Positions 43,944 to 54,709 of a stretch of DNA of 64,000 bases are shown here, piece by piece. Within the stretch, counting starts at the first letter, position 1, and each line of letters begins with the position of its first letter. The stretch spans positions 1 through 64,000 of the forward strand of contig JAACJP010000070.1 in NCBI GenBank assembly GCA_013368375.1. Reading direction: 5' to 3'. This DNA comes from Tricholomella constricta (Eukaryota > Basidiomycota > Agaricomycetes > Agaricales > Lyophyllaceae). The notes beneath the pieces were generated by a model, which did no database searches, was not told the DNA's origin, and saw nothing but the letters and a program-made list of their open reading frames with translations. The position numbers and the translations under genes are program-made.

Positions 43944-46900
43944 AAATACACCGGACTGCAAGAGATATTTGAAGCGGTAAGCATGAATGGCTGTCATCGA
44001 CGAGGACACCAATAAAACATGATTTGCTAGCCTTCTTCGACACCTTGTATTCAAATCGCAAAGCAATATCTCGAAGGGAAGATGGAGGATAAGGAGGTTT
44101 TCAATGGACTCATGGCGGTGATGGCAGCTGAGCAAGGACGCAAGGAGAAAGGTCAGGGAAACCAGAATTTTCCGTACCCACCTGCGTACGAGGAACTATG
44201 TCAGATAGTTCGCGATATCAGTCCCCAGGCTTACAAGGCACTCTCGAAACATTTGCGAATGCCTGCCATTCGTGGAATACAGTCAGTACTGGTGCTATAG
44301 TGCGCGAAATTTGGAGACACTGATTTCTTGTCCGTTAATGCAGGCAAAAGCGAGCGCGTGAGCCTCGCTTTCCCATGACCATCTGCGATGACACCTTTGC
44401 AAGGGTTTCAGAACAGCTTGAGACTCTGGGTCATCGTGGACCAGTTGCTCTCAGCTGCAATGATACCAAGCTGCTGGACGCCCTGCGCTTGTACTGGGAT
44501 GAGAAGGATCAATGTCATTACCTCGTTGGTGCAGCAGAAGGACCGTTGAGAGTCGCCGATCCTGGACAAATGAAAGAGGTTCTTCAGGCATCGAACTATC
44601 ACAAAGCAACGAAGGTGTGTATGCACTAAATAGTATGCCTCCAGCGCAGCAAATTTACAGAGCTCTTCAGGTCCGCGTCTGGTGTTTGACAGTTCCCTCC
44701 CCAAAGATTACTCCCATCATTGTCGCTGCTCTCCCTATCACTGATAAGCTCGAGGCCGATGTTTTGTTTCCCCTTCTCAAGCAAATCCTCGATGGATTGA
44801 TTGACCGAGGCATCCGCGTTGTTTTGTATGCGAGTGATGGAACGGAAGTCGAGCGGAAGGTCTCACAGATGCTGTTGGACTCCGGAGAGGCAATGGAGCA
44901 TGTCATCTCAAACCGCCTTCCCCACCAGAAGCGCCCTGACACCCATGTTCGCTTCGCAAGGTATCGCGGTCAAGTAATGTGCATCATTCAAGACTCAAAG
45001 CATGGCTTGAAGACCTCGCGGAACAATGTGTTCTCTGGAGCACGCCTTCTTACAATCGGAAACTACATCGCATCCTACCGACGCATTTGTGAGGCAGCCA
45101 AGGGCGACGGAACACCAATACAGAAGCGTGACATCGAGAAGCTCGATCGACAGGACGACAATGCTGCAACACGACTCTTCTCAGCAGCCATGCTCAAGTA
45201 CCTCATCGACCACCACAAGGACGAGTGTCTAGGCGAAATTGTCTATCTGTTTGTCTTTGGGGAGCTCGTCGATGCCTACCAGAACCGATCTATGGAGCAC
45301 GTCGACCGTGTGCATCTCGCTCTTCGTGCCCGGTACTTCCTTGACTCCTGGGAAACCTTTCTCAAGGTGTCCGGCTATCCCATATCTCGTCACCATGTCT
45401 CCCGAGAAGCACAGGATATTCTTGACATCCTTGTCAATGGAATCATCGCCCTCGTTATCATCCACCGCGACCATCTCGACAGTCCTTGTCCACTCTGCCC
45501 CTGGCTCAACTCCACCGAGCCCTGCGAACATGTCTTTGGGTGTGCACGTCAAGTCGTGAAAGACTTCACGTTCCTCGATTTCATCTTCATGATACCGAAG
45601 CTTCGCGTGAAGCTTCGAGAAGCTGCTCTTCATTCGCACTCGTCGGATCCCAAGGCTTGTGCTTCCGGATATAACCATACATACTTCGATGATGGTGGAG
45701 TAGATTTCAATGTGCTGTCCTCCTTTCCAACTGATGCTGAGATCGCCCATGTTGCCCGTCTTGCTGCAGAGGAGGCTCAGAGTCTCATTGCACTCTTGGG
45801 CATCAATGTCACTCAGCTTTTCATGATCAACTCGCTGCAGACCGCCGCCGCCGACAATGTCACCCCTACACTCCCCCCTATTTCAACTTGGTGGCACGAC
45901 AACGAGTACAACTGCGACGATACCGACGAGGCCGATCCACCATCGACAAGCACTAGTGATCAAATCTGTGCAGTCATTCGAAGTGCAGGCTTGAACGCGT
46001 CGATGTCTGCACGGGATGAGACGCGAATGGAGGGCCTGGCGTGTGCTGGCATTGCTGCGTTAGCACAAGATTATATGCAAGTGTATGTGTTTTGCCAGTG
46101 GTTGAATATAGTCGCTTCAACTTACATGGCACTTCTGAATATACAGCCACGAATTCGCCGAAGGAACCGATAAAAGCCAAATCGAGGAAATCTTGTCCGA
46201 GGAACGTCAGCATGTGGCAGAAATGCGCAAGAGGCTTAAAGTCGCATCTCGCAATCTCCCTCCAGTTTCCTCCGTGGAGCTCGAAAGCGAAAAGCCGTTT
46301 GGTTCAGGGATACTCAATCTTGGCAACCTTGATCTGGAGGTGCTCGTTCAACTTCGACGGCAACACCAGACCCGACAAGCAGAGATCGGTGTTCGCACTC
46401 GACTCGGGCCAAGTCAGTCATCCGTAGCTGCAGAAACCAGCGAGACGAAGAAGAAGATTCGCACGGAGATGTTCAGCATCCTCAAGACCTACGAAGATAA
46501 ACAGGGTGTTGGTACAGGACTGGAGCGTGAGGCTCGATGGCGTGCGCCTGCTGCTGGTGGACGGGATGGGCTTGTGGCCGGGGAGGCTGCAGCGGAGCTG
46601 TTGGCAGGCAATGCTTCGAACGCAGCTGCTGTTGCAGGCGCGGCAGCGAACCAGGTATGCGTTCAACCAAGACTACCATTCATCGAGGGTTGACCGATTC
46701 TTTCACTCCGTATACAGCTATTGAGCAAACGGAAGACCGTTCTCGAGGCAGTGCTACGCCACACGCCCGCAAGAACCATCATCGGGCTGCTTGCTGATGC
46801 TCGTATTAGTGCTCTCTCGCCGTTCTTGATTGACAACTTCTGTTTCTTTCTCTTGTATGAGGGGAGGGTCCATATTGGGCGCGGTATGTAGTCTCTTTCT

Positions 46901-47334
46901 GCTGCCAAAACCATTGCTCATTACACTTTTGCATAGTGACGGACATGTACGCAAAGACCGCTGGTAAAAGCGGAAAGCACGCTGCAATCACCGACTCCTC
47001 CAAAGTAACCGCTATTTCAAATCTTGGGGTTCAGGTCTTCGAGAACAGAGCTGGAACCGCGCACTTCAGCATGTACCCAACTTATGACAACCTCCTCAAC
47101 ACTCTCAAGTTCTCTCTGATCCCCTCAATCCAGATCCTACTTTGGATACCGAGCTCCTTCCTTCAGAAACAGGTGAACATCGGTGTCGTTGTTGTGGATA
47201 GCGAGACTTTGCGTCAATACGCACTCTTAAACAATGCAGCAGCTCAATTGACCGACGCCGTGAAGCTTTGGAATTCTCGCATCTTCGGAAAGGCATTGAA
47301 ATTGTACCTAGAGTCTCGCGATGGTGGGGGGTAG
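43944..47334 (+). pseudogene. P-like transposase of the outer element, 3' part
   Basis: Continues the gene broken at 28800. Exons: to 43976, 44031-44281, 44344-44614, 44671-46082, 46147-46654, 46718-46883, 46937-~47334; introns 53-64 bp with GT..AG. It has AYKALSKHLRMPAIRGIQ, then a DDE-like region with QDSKHGLKTSRNNVFSG and, later, TEPCEHVFGCARQV. These resemble the D-x2-H-x2-K-x3-RN and LE-x2-F-x3-R signatures of P-element/THAP9 transposases; the second P-like gene in this window has the same pair. All downstream splice sites are still good, so inactivation was recent. The very C-terminus is uncertain: a zinc-ribbon-like HRCRCCG exists in an alternative frame near 47180. Confidence 0.7.
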
Positions 47335-47640
47335 TCGGTAGCAGTTATGGTGCGCCTACACGCGACATTTACTTAGTTCTGGCACTTGCGGGGCAAAATT
47401 TACATTGTTTCTGCGTGAATTGGAGGCTCAGTTAGCGCTTTGAGCGAAAAATGCGAAAAATAATCCGAAAATATATTATTTGAACCTAGGTCCCTTGGAC
47501 CGGACATTTTTTGGGACATTTCTCGGAACCTAGGTCCAGACCGGACAAACTGGCTGGTTTTGGACCCGACAGACTTTCGCTCCCTTGAACCTAGGTTCCC
47601 CCCCGGTTTTCAGGGGTCCTTGAACATGTTGGCGAACATA
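47335..47640. repeat. Subterminal region with three GAACCTAGGTYC repeats
   Basis: Non-coding. GAACCTAGGTCC at 47482-47493 and 47526-47537 and GAACCTAGGTTC at 47587-47598, each holding the palindrome CCTAGG. GGACCGG/ACCGGACA motifs lie between them. Position just inside the right inverted repeat suggests transposase or transcription-factor sites. Confidence 0.6.
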
Positions 47641-47785
47641 AGCGAACATATGGTGAAAAAGATCGACGAATCTATTTGTGATATTGGCGATCTATTGTCA
47701 GCAATCCCAATATATTCGACATATAATTGACGTAGTCATTGCGATCATATCGAAGATATCACGCGTCCGTAAGCGCCACACTCGA
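47641..47785 (-). repeat. Right terminal inverted repeat of the outer P-like element
   Basis: Ends ...CCGTAAGCGCCACACTCGA at 47785, the reverse complement of the window's left edge. The next bases (TGACGCGA) would be the 8-bp target duplication if this is a P-type element; the left partner is off the window. Confidence 0.65.
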
Positions 47786-48008
47786 TGACGCGACGCGAAT
47801 TTGCAGCTGTGGCGACAGTAACAGAGATTTGTAATACAGTATAAACAGTGTAAAAATACAATATACTACGGTAACGAAAGCACGAGGGCAGGACAAGCGA
47901 TACGCAATAGGGTTGCGCAGATCCGGTTCAAGAAAACTGATAAGCGTCGAGCTGTACAATCCGAAATTAAATCAGATATATGCCATCGAAAGGTCGAACG
48001 CACCTTCT

Positions 48009-48474
48009 TCAATTGCAGGGTACACTAGACGCTCCCGCCGCGGGAGGATCGTCCATGACTATGTCTTCATCGAAACCGAGTGGCGGCGGTGCGGGAGCGC
48101 TTACGACGGGCGGCGTTAGGTCGACGTCCATCGCATTTTCGTCCGGCGCGACGGGATCGACATCTATCGTGCCTATTTCTTCATGAGAGGGAAGGAAAGA
48201 AATGAAGTGGAATGGACGCACCAGGTGATGATGGAGCCGCGACGGCAGTCGGCGTTGGAGCCTGGGGGCTGGGGTCGACGTCCATTGTGGTAATTGAGTG
48301 TGTGTTCATAGCTGTAAAGCATGAAAAGCAGGATCAGGCAGTGAAAACTTGCATGCACTCACCATGGCCAGAAGAATCCAGGTTCACAGGAGGTATGGTG
48401 TCAGATGGCAGCATATTGATGTCTATAGATCATAAGAACACAGTTTGCATGAGTAAGGAGGACTGACCAGGCAT
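48009..48474 (-). CDS. Small Asp/Pro-rich hypothetical protein (108 aa)
   Basis: Four exons on the minus strand: 48474-48468, 48422-48363, 48311-48222, 48178-48009. Each junction is GT..AG and the sum is 109 codons. The sequence has repeated (M)DVDxxP motifs (TTMDVDPSPQAP, IDVDPVAPDENAMDVD) and is acidic and proline-rich, with no known domain. The first exon is only seven bases, so the real start may lie upstream (the frame is open through LPASAHHLFKMP). This is host sequence between the outer element and element C. 47786-48008 holds nothing I can identify. Confidence 0.5.
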
Positions 48475-48832
48475 TTTGAATAGATGGTGGGCAGAGGCAG
48501 GTAAGGTGGTGATGAAAAATTCAACGTTTGGTTTCGTTGTGCCTTCGTTTACCAAAGGCCTTCAACCAACGACATCACATCACATGCGTTGCGTCCACTA
48601 TCCTCCTGAGTATCCCTACTGCGATATCGCAATCGCAGTTTACTTTTCTGATACAAATTGAAAATGAAGGTTGAGCGTACAAGCAAGGTAAGTGATTTGA
48701 TCAACTTCTACATCTACCTCGCGCTCCTACGCGCGATCCTCCAGTACCTCCCTCACCAACTCCCCACCATCGTCCCCTCAAGAAGCGGAGTGAGAACTCC
48801 CAACGGCGACATCCCTGCCACACGTTGAGCCT
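48475..48832. other. Host spacer left of element C
   Basis: No convincing gene. The last ~40 bp (ACGGCGACATCCCTGCC...GAGCC) joins across element C to 60786-60860 and resembles 62030-62120. Confidence 0.4.
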
Positions 48833-49365
48833 GTCAGGGGAACTCCCGTTCACGCCCTCCGACGCTCTCTGGTCGTCCCCCGACTGCGCACGATCGCTCT
48901 CGTCCCGATTCCAATCGCATCCCCGACGCTCCGCCCCCAGCGTCGTGTACATACTCCTACATACCCATACACTCATTTAATCACCAACCGTCCCCTGACT
49001 GCGATCACGTGACCATCCGATTCCTCGGATGAGCACGTGACCGATCACTCCTCAGATGATCACGCGCCCAACCTCGTGCCTGCACCCTGAGTCACGAGGG
49101 TCGGGCAGCGTCGGGGACATGTACATACACGCGCCACTGACCCTTCCCTGTCATTACATGTACAGTATACCTTAGAGGACCTGCCCTCACGTACATACGT
49201 CGTATATAGTCGTTCCCCTGACATCTGGGAATCCTTTAGTCTATTCTCTTCGGATTCCCCCTTGTCAGGTAGGCCTGCCTTTACTACATTCCTTACTGTA
49301 CATAATATAACTTCGGATTCCCCCTTGTCAGTGTGATAGCGCTCCACTGTAAGGTTGCCCTAACA
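48833..49365 (+). repeat. 5' LTR of element C
   Basis: TGTCAGGGAACTCCC...CCCTAACA, 533 bp. Internal direct repeat CTTCGGATTCCCCCTTGTCA (around 49248 and 49311). Confidence 0.97.
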
Positions 49366-49494
49366 GCAGAATAGACTCATCCCAGAGACCCGACAAGGTT
49401 GACGAGTCAAGCCCTCGCGCCGAAACACGTGTTCGCCGCGCGCAGCATTGTCAGACGCCCGTTCGCTTCGACCGTCGCTAAGTCCCGTCTCGAG

Positions 49495-52400
49495 ATGTCG
49501 GATCGTGGAACTACAACACTCTCATCGCAAGCTCCCGTGCTCACGCCGGAGCAGCGACTAGAGGGTCTGGAAACCATGGTATCGGCTCTCACCACCCACC
49601 ACACCTCCAACTCGGCTAGTATGGACCGTCTGTTCGTTCTTTTCGAATCACTCCTCACACGGAGCCCACCCGCTGCCTCTATAGCAGCAAACGGCTCGTC
49701 GGAGTCGCAGTTGGGGGTAACCCCGACACCCGACGAACACCGATCGATGTCGCGCGACGTAGCGGCGTCGCCCCCGATGTCGCTCCCGCCCATTTTCGAC
49801 GGATCTCGGTCGGGCGGTCGCGCGTTCCTCAACGCGTGCAAACTGTACATGCTCCTGTGCCCGAGACACTTTCCCAATGAGCATGCCCGCGTTGCCTGGG
49901 TGCTTTCGTTCATGCAGCATGGTCGTGCTGCTGACTTCGTGGAGCGGGTTTTCCAATGCGCCACAATCCAGGAAGCCTTCCCGACCTGGGACGACTTCCA
50001 GGCGACCTTCACCACCGAGTTCTGCCCAATGAACGAGGTCGCCAACGCCGCACTTGCGCTCGAGTCATCGGCCTATTTTCAGAATGGTCGGACCATCGAT
50101 GAGTACATCGATTCGTTCCGTTCCCTGCGCCACAAGGCTCGGTACCCCGACGGGCGACACCTCGTCATGAAGTTTCGTCGTGGAATGGACCCCCAGCTCT
50201 GTCAACGCCTGGGCACCATCACTACTGGGCGACCTCATGATGAGAAGATCGAGGAGTGGCTAGCAATGGCGCGCTCGCAGGACTTCATCATGCGAACAGA
50301 GGAGGAGTTCCTCGGTTATGCCGACCCCGCACCGACTCCACCGACGGAGGTTTCGGTCAGAGCGCCAACCGCCGACGACACTTGCCGCCACTTGGAGCAG
50401 ACTTTGGATCGGTTAATCATGCACCGACAGGTCCGCCAGGAGATGACCACGGCTGACACAACACCGACCCCCGTCGTACTGCCCGTTCCGACCTTGCCTA
50501 GCACCATCGCACCTCAGCCCATGCTGTCGGTCGGATCGCAGACCAGTCGCCCACTCCCCACGACCAGTCGGAACCGTTTCGCCCCCCTCTCTGTCGAACC
50601 CATGGACGTTCTGGAGGAGACAGCAGCCCCACAGACTCCGTCGGTCGACCCAATGCCCGACCCGATCATTAGGTCGCGCCGTGGGCTACCACGCTGGGAG
50701 AAGCGCCTACCACGTCGCCTTGTGGTCGCCGCCATCCCTTGCCCCAGATCCCTGTGGTTGGACGTCAAATTGGAGACCACCGACACTCAGGAGTCGCACG
50801 CGATCACTGCACTAGTGGATAGCGGGGCGACCGGCAGCTTCATCAATGCGGCCTTTGTTGAAAAGCATAAGCTCACAACGAAGGCGCTCAGTCGGTCGTC
50901 CCCGGTGTACAATGTCGACGGAACCCTCAACGAGGCTGGCTCTGTCTCGTGTATTGTGGAGGCAGTGCTACGGTACGATGGTCACACCGAGCGCGCTATC
51001 TTCGGGGTCACCCAGTTAGGCAAACAAGACATGATCCTCGGGTTCAATTGGCTTAAAAACCACAACCCCGAGATCGACTGGGCGACCAAGGAGGTAAAGA
51101 TGAGCCGCTGTCCGACACACTGCGACACCTGCAAGGACGAGGTCAAGGCTGATCGACGCGCACGCACCAAGGTGCGCGCAGCAATTCACGCTTGTCGGGC
51201 CGACGGCATTCCGACAGTTGAGCCCGACCTGCGTGCCCCGACCAGTCCCTACGTCGAGGACGACTCGGATGGCGACGAGTTCCTCCCCTACACTCCGATC
51301 CTGGAGGAACCCGACCCAGAGTCCGACGACTTCCTGGTGGAAACCTTCCTGAACGGCGATCGCATCTTTGCGACCGCGATCCACCCGACCCCGACCGCTG
51401 AACATATTCGGGCCAGCCAAACGACATCGCAGCGACTTGCGGAAGCGCACGCTGCTAACTCCGTGCCCAAAACGTTCCGCGACGCCGTACCGACCCACCT
51501 CCATGACTTTGAAGATGTCTTCTCCAAAGTCGCGTTCGACGAGCTCCCAGAGCGCAAGCAATGGGACCACGCCATCGAACTGGAGCCGGGCGCGTCGCCA
51601 ACCGGCACGAAGGTCTACCCGCTGTCACCGGCAGAACAGGTCGAACTCGACGCGTTCCTTAAAGAGAACCTCGAGACAGGTCGCATCTGACCGTCCAAGT
51701 CGCCCATGGCGTCGCCGGTCTTCTTCATCAAGAAGAAGGACGGGTCGCTCCGACTGGTACAGGACTATCGGACGCTCAACGCGCTTACGGTGAAGAATCG
51801 GTACCCGCTGCCCCTCATTAGCGAACTGGTGAACAACCTTCGCGGCGCGCGGTACTTCACCAAGCTAGACGTCCGATGGGGGTACAACAACGTTCGGATC
51901 AAGGAAGGCGACGAGTGGAAGGCAGCGTTTCGGACGAACCGCGGTCTCTTTGAGCCGCTTGTCATGTTCTTCGGCCTCACGAACAGCCCAGCGACATTCC
52001 AGACCATGATGAACGACATCTTCCGCGATCTGATCGCCGAGGGTGTTGTTTGCGTGTACCTCGACGATATCTTGATTTACACCAAGACTCTCGAGGAGCA
52101 CCGTCGGGTCGCACGACTCGTATTGGACCGACTCCGCGAACATCAGTTGTTCTTAAAACCCGAGAAATGCGAGTTCGAACAGACCAAGATCGAGTATCTT
52201 GGGCTAATCATCTCGCACGGGCAAGCGGAAATGGACCCAGTCAAGGTCGCTGGAGTGTCGGAATGGCCGGCGCCGAGGAACAAGAAAGAGGTGCAAGCGT
52301 TCTTAGGCTTCACCAATTTCTACCGACGGTTCATCCAGGACTTCTCGCACCACGCCCGACCCCTGTTCGATCTGACAGGCAAGGACGTCGCCTGGCGCTG

Positions 52401-54465
52401 GGAAGAGTCGGAGCAGTCGGCTTTCCAACTCCTGAAGGAGGCGATCACGTCGGGGCCAGTCCTCATGTTCCCCGACGACGACCGACAGTATCGCATCGAA
52501 GCCGACTCGTCCGACTTCGCAACGGGCGCGGTCCTCTCGCAGGAGTCGCCGACCGACGGCAAGTGGCACCCGGTCGTGTTCTACTCGAAGAGTTTGAATG
52601 CGGTCGAGCGGAACTACGAGATCCACGACAAGGAGATGCTGGCGATCATTCGGTCTCTAGAGGAGTGGCGACATTTCGTAGAAGGTGCGAAGCACAAGGT
52701 GGAGATCTGGACCGACCACAAAAACCTCGAGTACTTCCTCACCGCGAAGAAACTCAATCGGCGTCAAGCTCGGTGGTCGCTCTATCTCGCCAACTTCGAC
52801 TTCGCTCTCCACCATCGCCCTGGTCGCAGCATGGGCAAACCCGACGCCTTGTCGCGTCGAGCCGACCACGGCGACGGGAGTGCCGACAATGCCGACATTG
52901 TGCTGCTCAAGCCCGAGTTCTTCGCGGTTCGTGCGACTGAAGGTCTCGTACTGGTCGGAGAAGAGGATGACGTACTGAAGGCAATTCGCAAGGGCAACCG
53001 TGACGGTGCACAGGAGGATGCGGTCGCGAAAGCGGCGCAACTGGTCAAGGCATCCAAGATCGCCGGTCGCTCTCTTCGCTTCGGCGAGTGGGGAGAGGAA
53101 GGCGGTCTGCTCACGTTCCGTGGACGGATCTACGTCCCGAACGTTCCTGACCTCCGCCGACGCATCGTGGAGCACCACCACGACTCCAAGGTCGCTGGTC
53201 ACCCAGGTCGCTGGAAGACGTTAGAGCTGGTGTCGCGCAACTACTGGTGGCCCCAGATGTCGCGTTTCATCGGGTCCTACACCAGCACCTGTGACATGTG
53301 CTTGCGCACAAAACCCCGCCGCCAACTCCCTGTTGGACAGCTGCAGCCGCTCCCAATCCCTGAAGGCCGATGGAACGTCGTGTCGGTCGACTTCATCACC
53401 GAACTCCCCGAGTCCAATGGCCACGACGCGATCATGAACATCGTGGATTCGGTCGGAAAGCGCGCGCACTTCATCGCGTCGCACACGACTTGTTCGGCTT
53501 TGGGGGCTGCGAACCTCTACCGTCGCCACGTCTGGAAGCTCCACGGTCTCCCAGACGCCTTCATCTCCGATCGAGGTCCACAGTTCGTCGCCGAATTCAC
53601 GCGCGAACTGTACCGACTCCTGGGTATCAAGCTGTCGGCTTCGACGGCGTACCACCCGCAGACCGACGGACAGACCGAGCGCGTGAATCAGGAGCTGGAA
53701 CAGTTCTTGCGGGTCTTCTGCAACGAGCGCCAGAACGACTGGGAGGATCTCCTGCCCGACGCCGAATTCAGTTACAACAATCACGTACATTCGGCGACGC
53801 AGCAGACCCCCTTCCTGCTCGACACTGGTCGGCATCCGCGCATGGGCTTTGAGCCGCGTCGGGGCGCTTCCAAGAACGAGTCGGCCGACGAGTTCGTGGA
53901 GCGCATGAAGGAAGCACAGGAGGAAGCCAAGGCGGCGCTTTCAAAGGCGAAAGACGACATGGAACGGTATTACAACCAGCGACATGCCCCAGCGCCCGAC
54001 TACCAGCCCGGCGACAAGGTGTACTTGGATGCGACTGACATTTCTACGACCCGACCGTCCAAGAAATTGTCGCATCGCTACCTTGGTCCGTTCGTCGTGC
54101 AAAGGCGAGTCGGCCCGCTCGCATATCGTCTTTTGCTGCCTCAGTCCATGAAGCGCATCCACCCGGTCTTCCACGTCGTGAAGCTCGTCCCCGCCGTTGC
54201 CGACCCGATCCAAGGTCGGCGAGCCGATCCACCACCGCCCCCCGACATCATCGACGATGAACCCCATTACGAGGTTGACAAAATCCTCGACAGCCGTATC
54301 TTCCGCAAGAAACTTCAGTACAAAGTTCTGTGGAAAGGATACGGCTATGAGGAAGCCTCCTGGGAGCCTCGCGAACATGTCTCCGCCCCCGACCTGGTAC
54401 GCAAGTTCCATCGCGACCACCCCGACCAAGGGGTAGGCGCCGGCAATTGCCGAGACATGGGGTAG
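49495..54465 (+). pseudogene. Gag-pol of element C with one internal stop in RT
   Basis: Frame opens upstream, first ATG 49495 (MSDRGTTTLSS). Order: Gag core (residues ~95-290, no CCHC knuckle seen), aspartic protease with DSGA at ~442. RT follows with YLDD at ~855, then RNase H (EADSSDFATG, WTDHKNLEYF). Integrase has the finger HHDSKVAGHPG..CDMC and DDE core; the C-terminal chromodomain is HYEVDKILDSR...YKVLWKGY...SWEP. TGA at 51688-51690 replaces the Arg of the widespread RT motif GRIRPSxSPxASPVFF. The frame is otherwise open, so it is a single C-to-T nonsense change of CGA (or very low-level readthrough). Chosen as pseudogene for that reason; one base separates it from a complete element. 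Confidence 0.9.
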
Positions 54466-54709
54466 GGAGGGGAGGGGGGGTCGGAGGGTCACTAAACGCA
54501 AAAGTTACCATGTCTTTAAAGAGTGTCGTTAATGGAAGATATTGCCCAACGACGCGTTTGAAAACATAAATTGGCTGGTAGAGACCATATATACCGCGTT
54601 TTCTATGGCAGGTGCGTTGCCAAGGACATAATTCTTACCTTCACGTGGTAAATGCGTCACCAAGAAGTTTTTTCTCGAGCGCCTAACAAGCGCTCAACAA
54701 CTGACAGGC
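54466..54709. other. Junction between pol of C and the P-like gene
   Basis: Begins with a G-rich tract (GGGAGGGGAGGGGGGGTC) followed by CACTAAACGCAAAAGTTACC. A similar G-rich block and TTAAACGCAAAATATAACC recur in direct orientation at about 60062-60113, so the extra gene is flanked by ~45-bp diverged direct repeats. No terminal inverted repeat was found. Confidence 0.5.

Larger units (their letters stand above)
2..47785 (+). mobile_element. Outer P-element-like DNA transposon carrying all nested inserts
   Basis: The first bases of the window (TCGAGTGTGGCGCTTACGG from position 2) recur in inverted orientation ending at 47785, and similarity continues imperfectly for about 150 bp on both sides. 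Between them lie a minisatellite and a multi-exon transposase gene of the P/THAP9-like type (27853-47334). Two large insertions, each with its own target-site duplication, explain the excess length: gypsy A (3692-25436) and a KDZ element (28801-43943). Removing these and one TSD copy each leaves about 10.9 kb. The left TSD lies outside the window, so the exact terminal base and TSD cannot be checked. The transposase is broken (nonsense codon, KDZ insertion), so the copy is not autonomous. The boundary call rests on the inverted repeats; the superfamily call on motif resemblance only. Confidence 0.6.
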
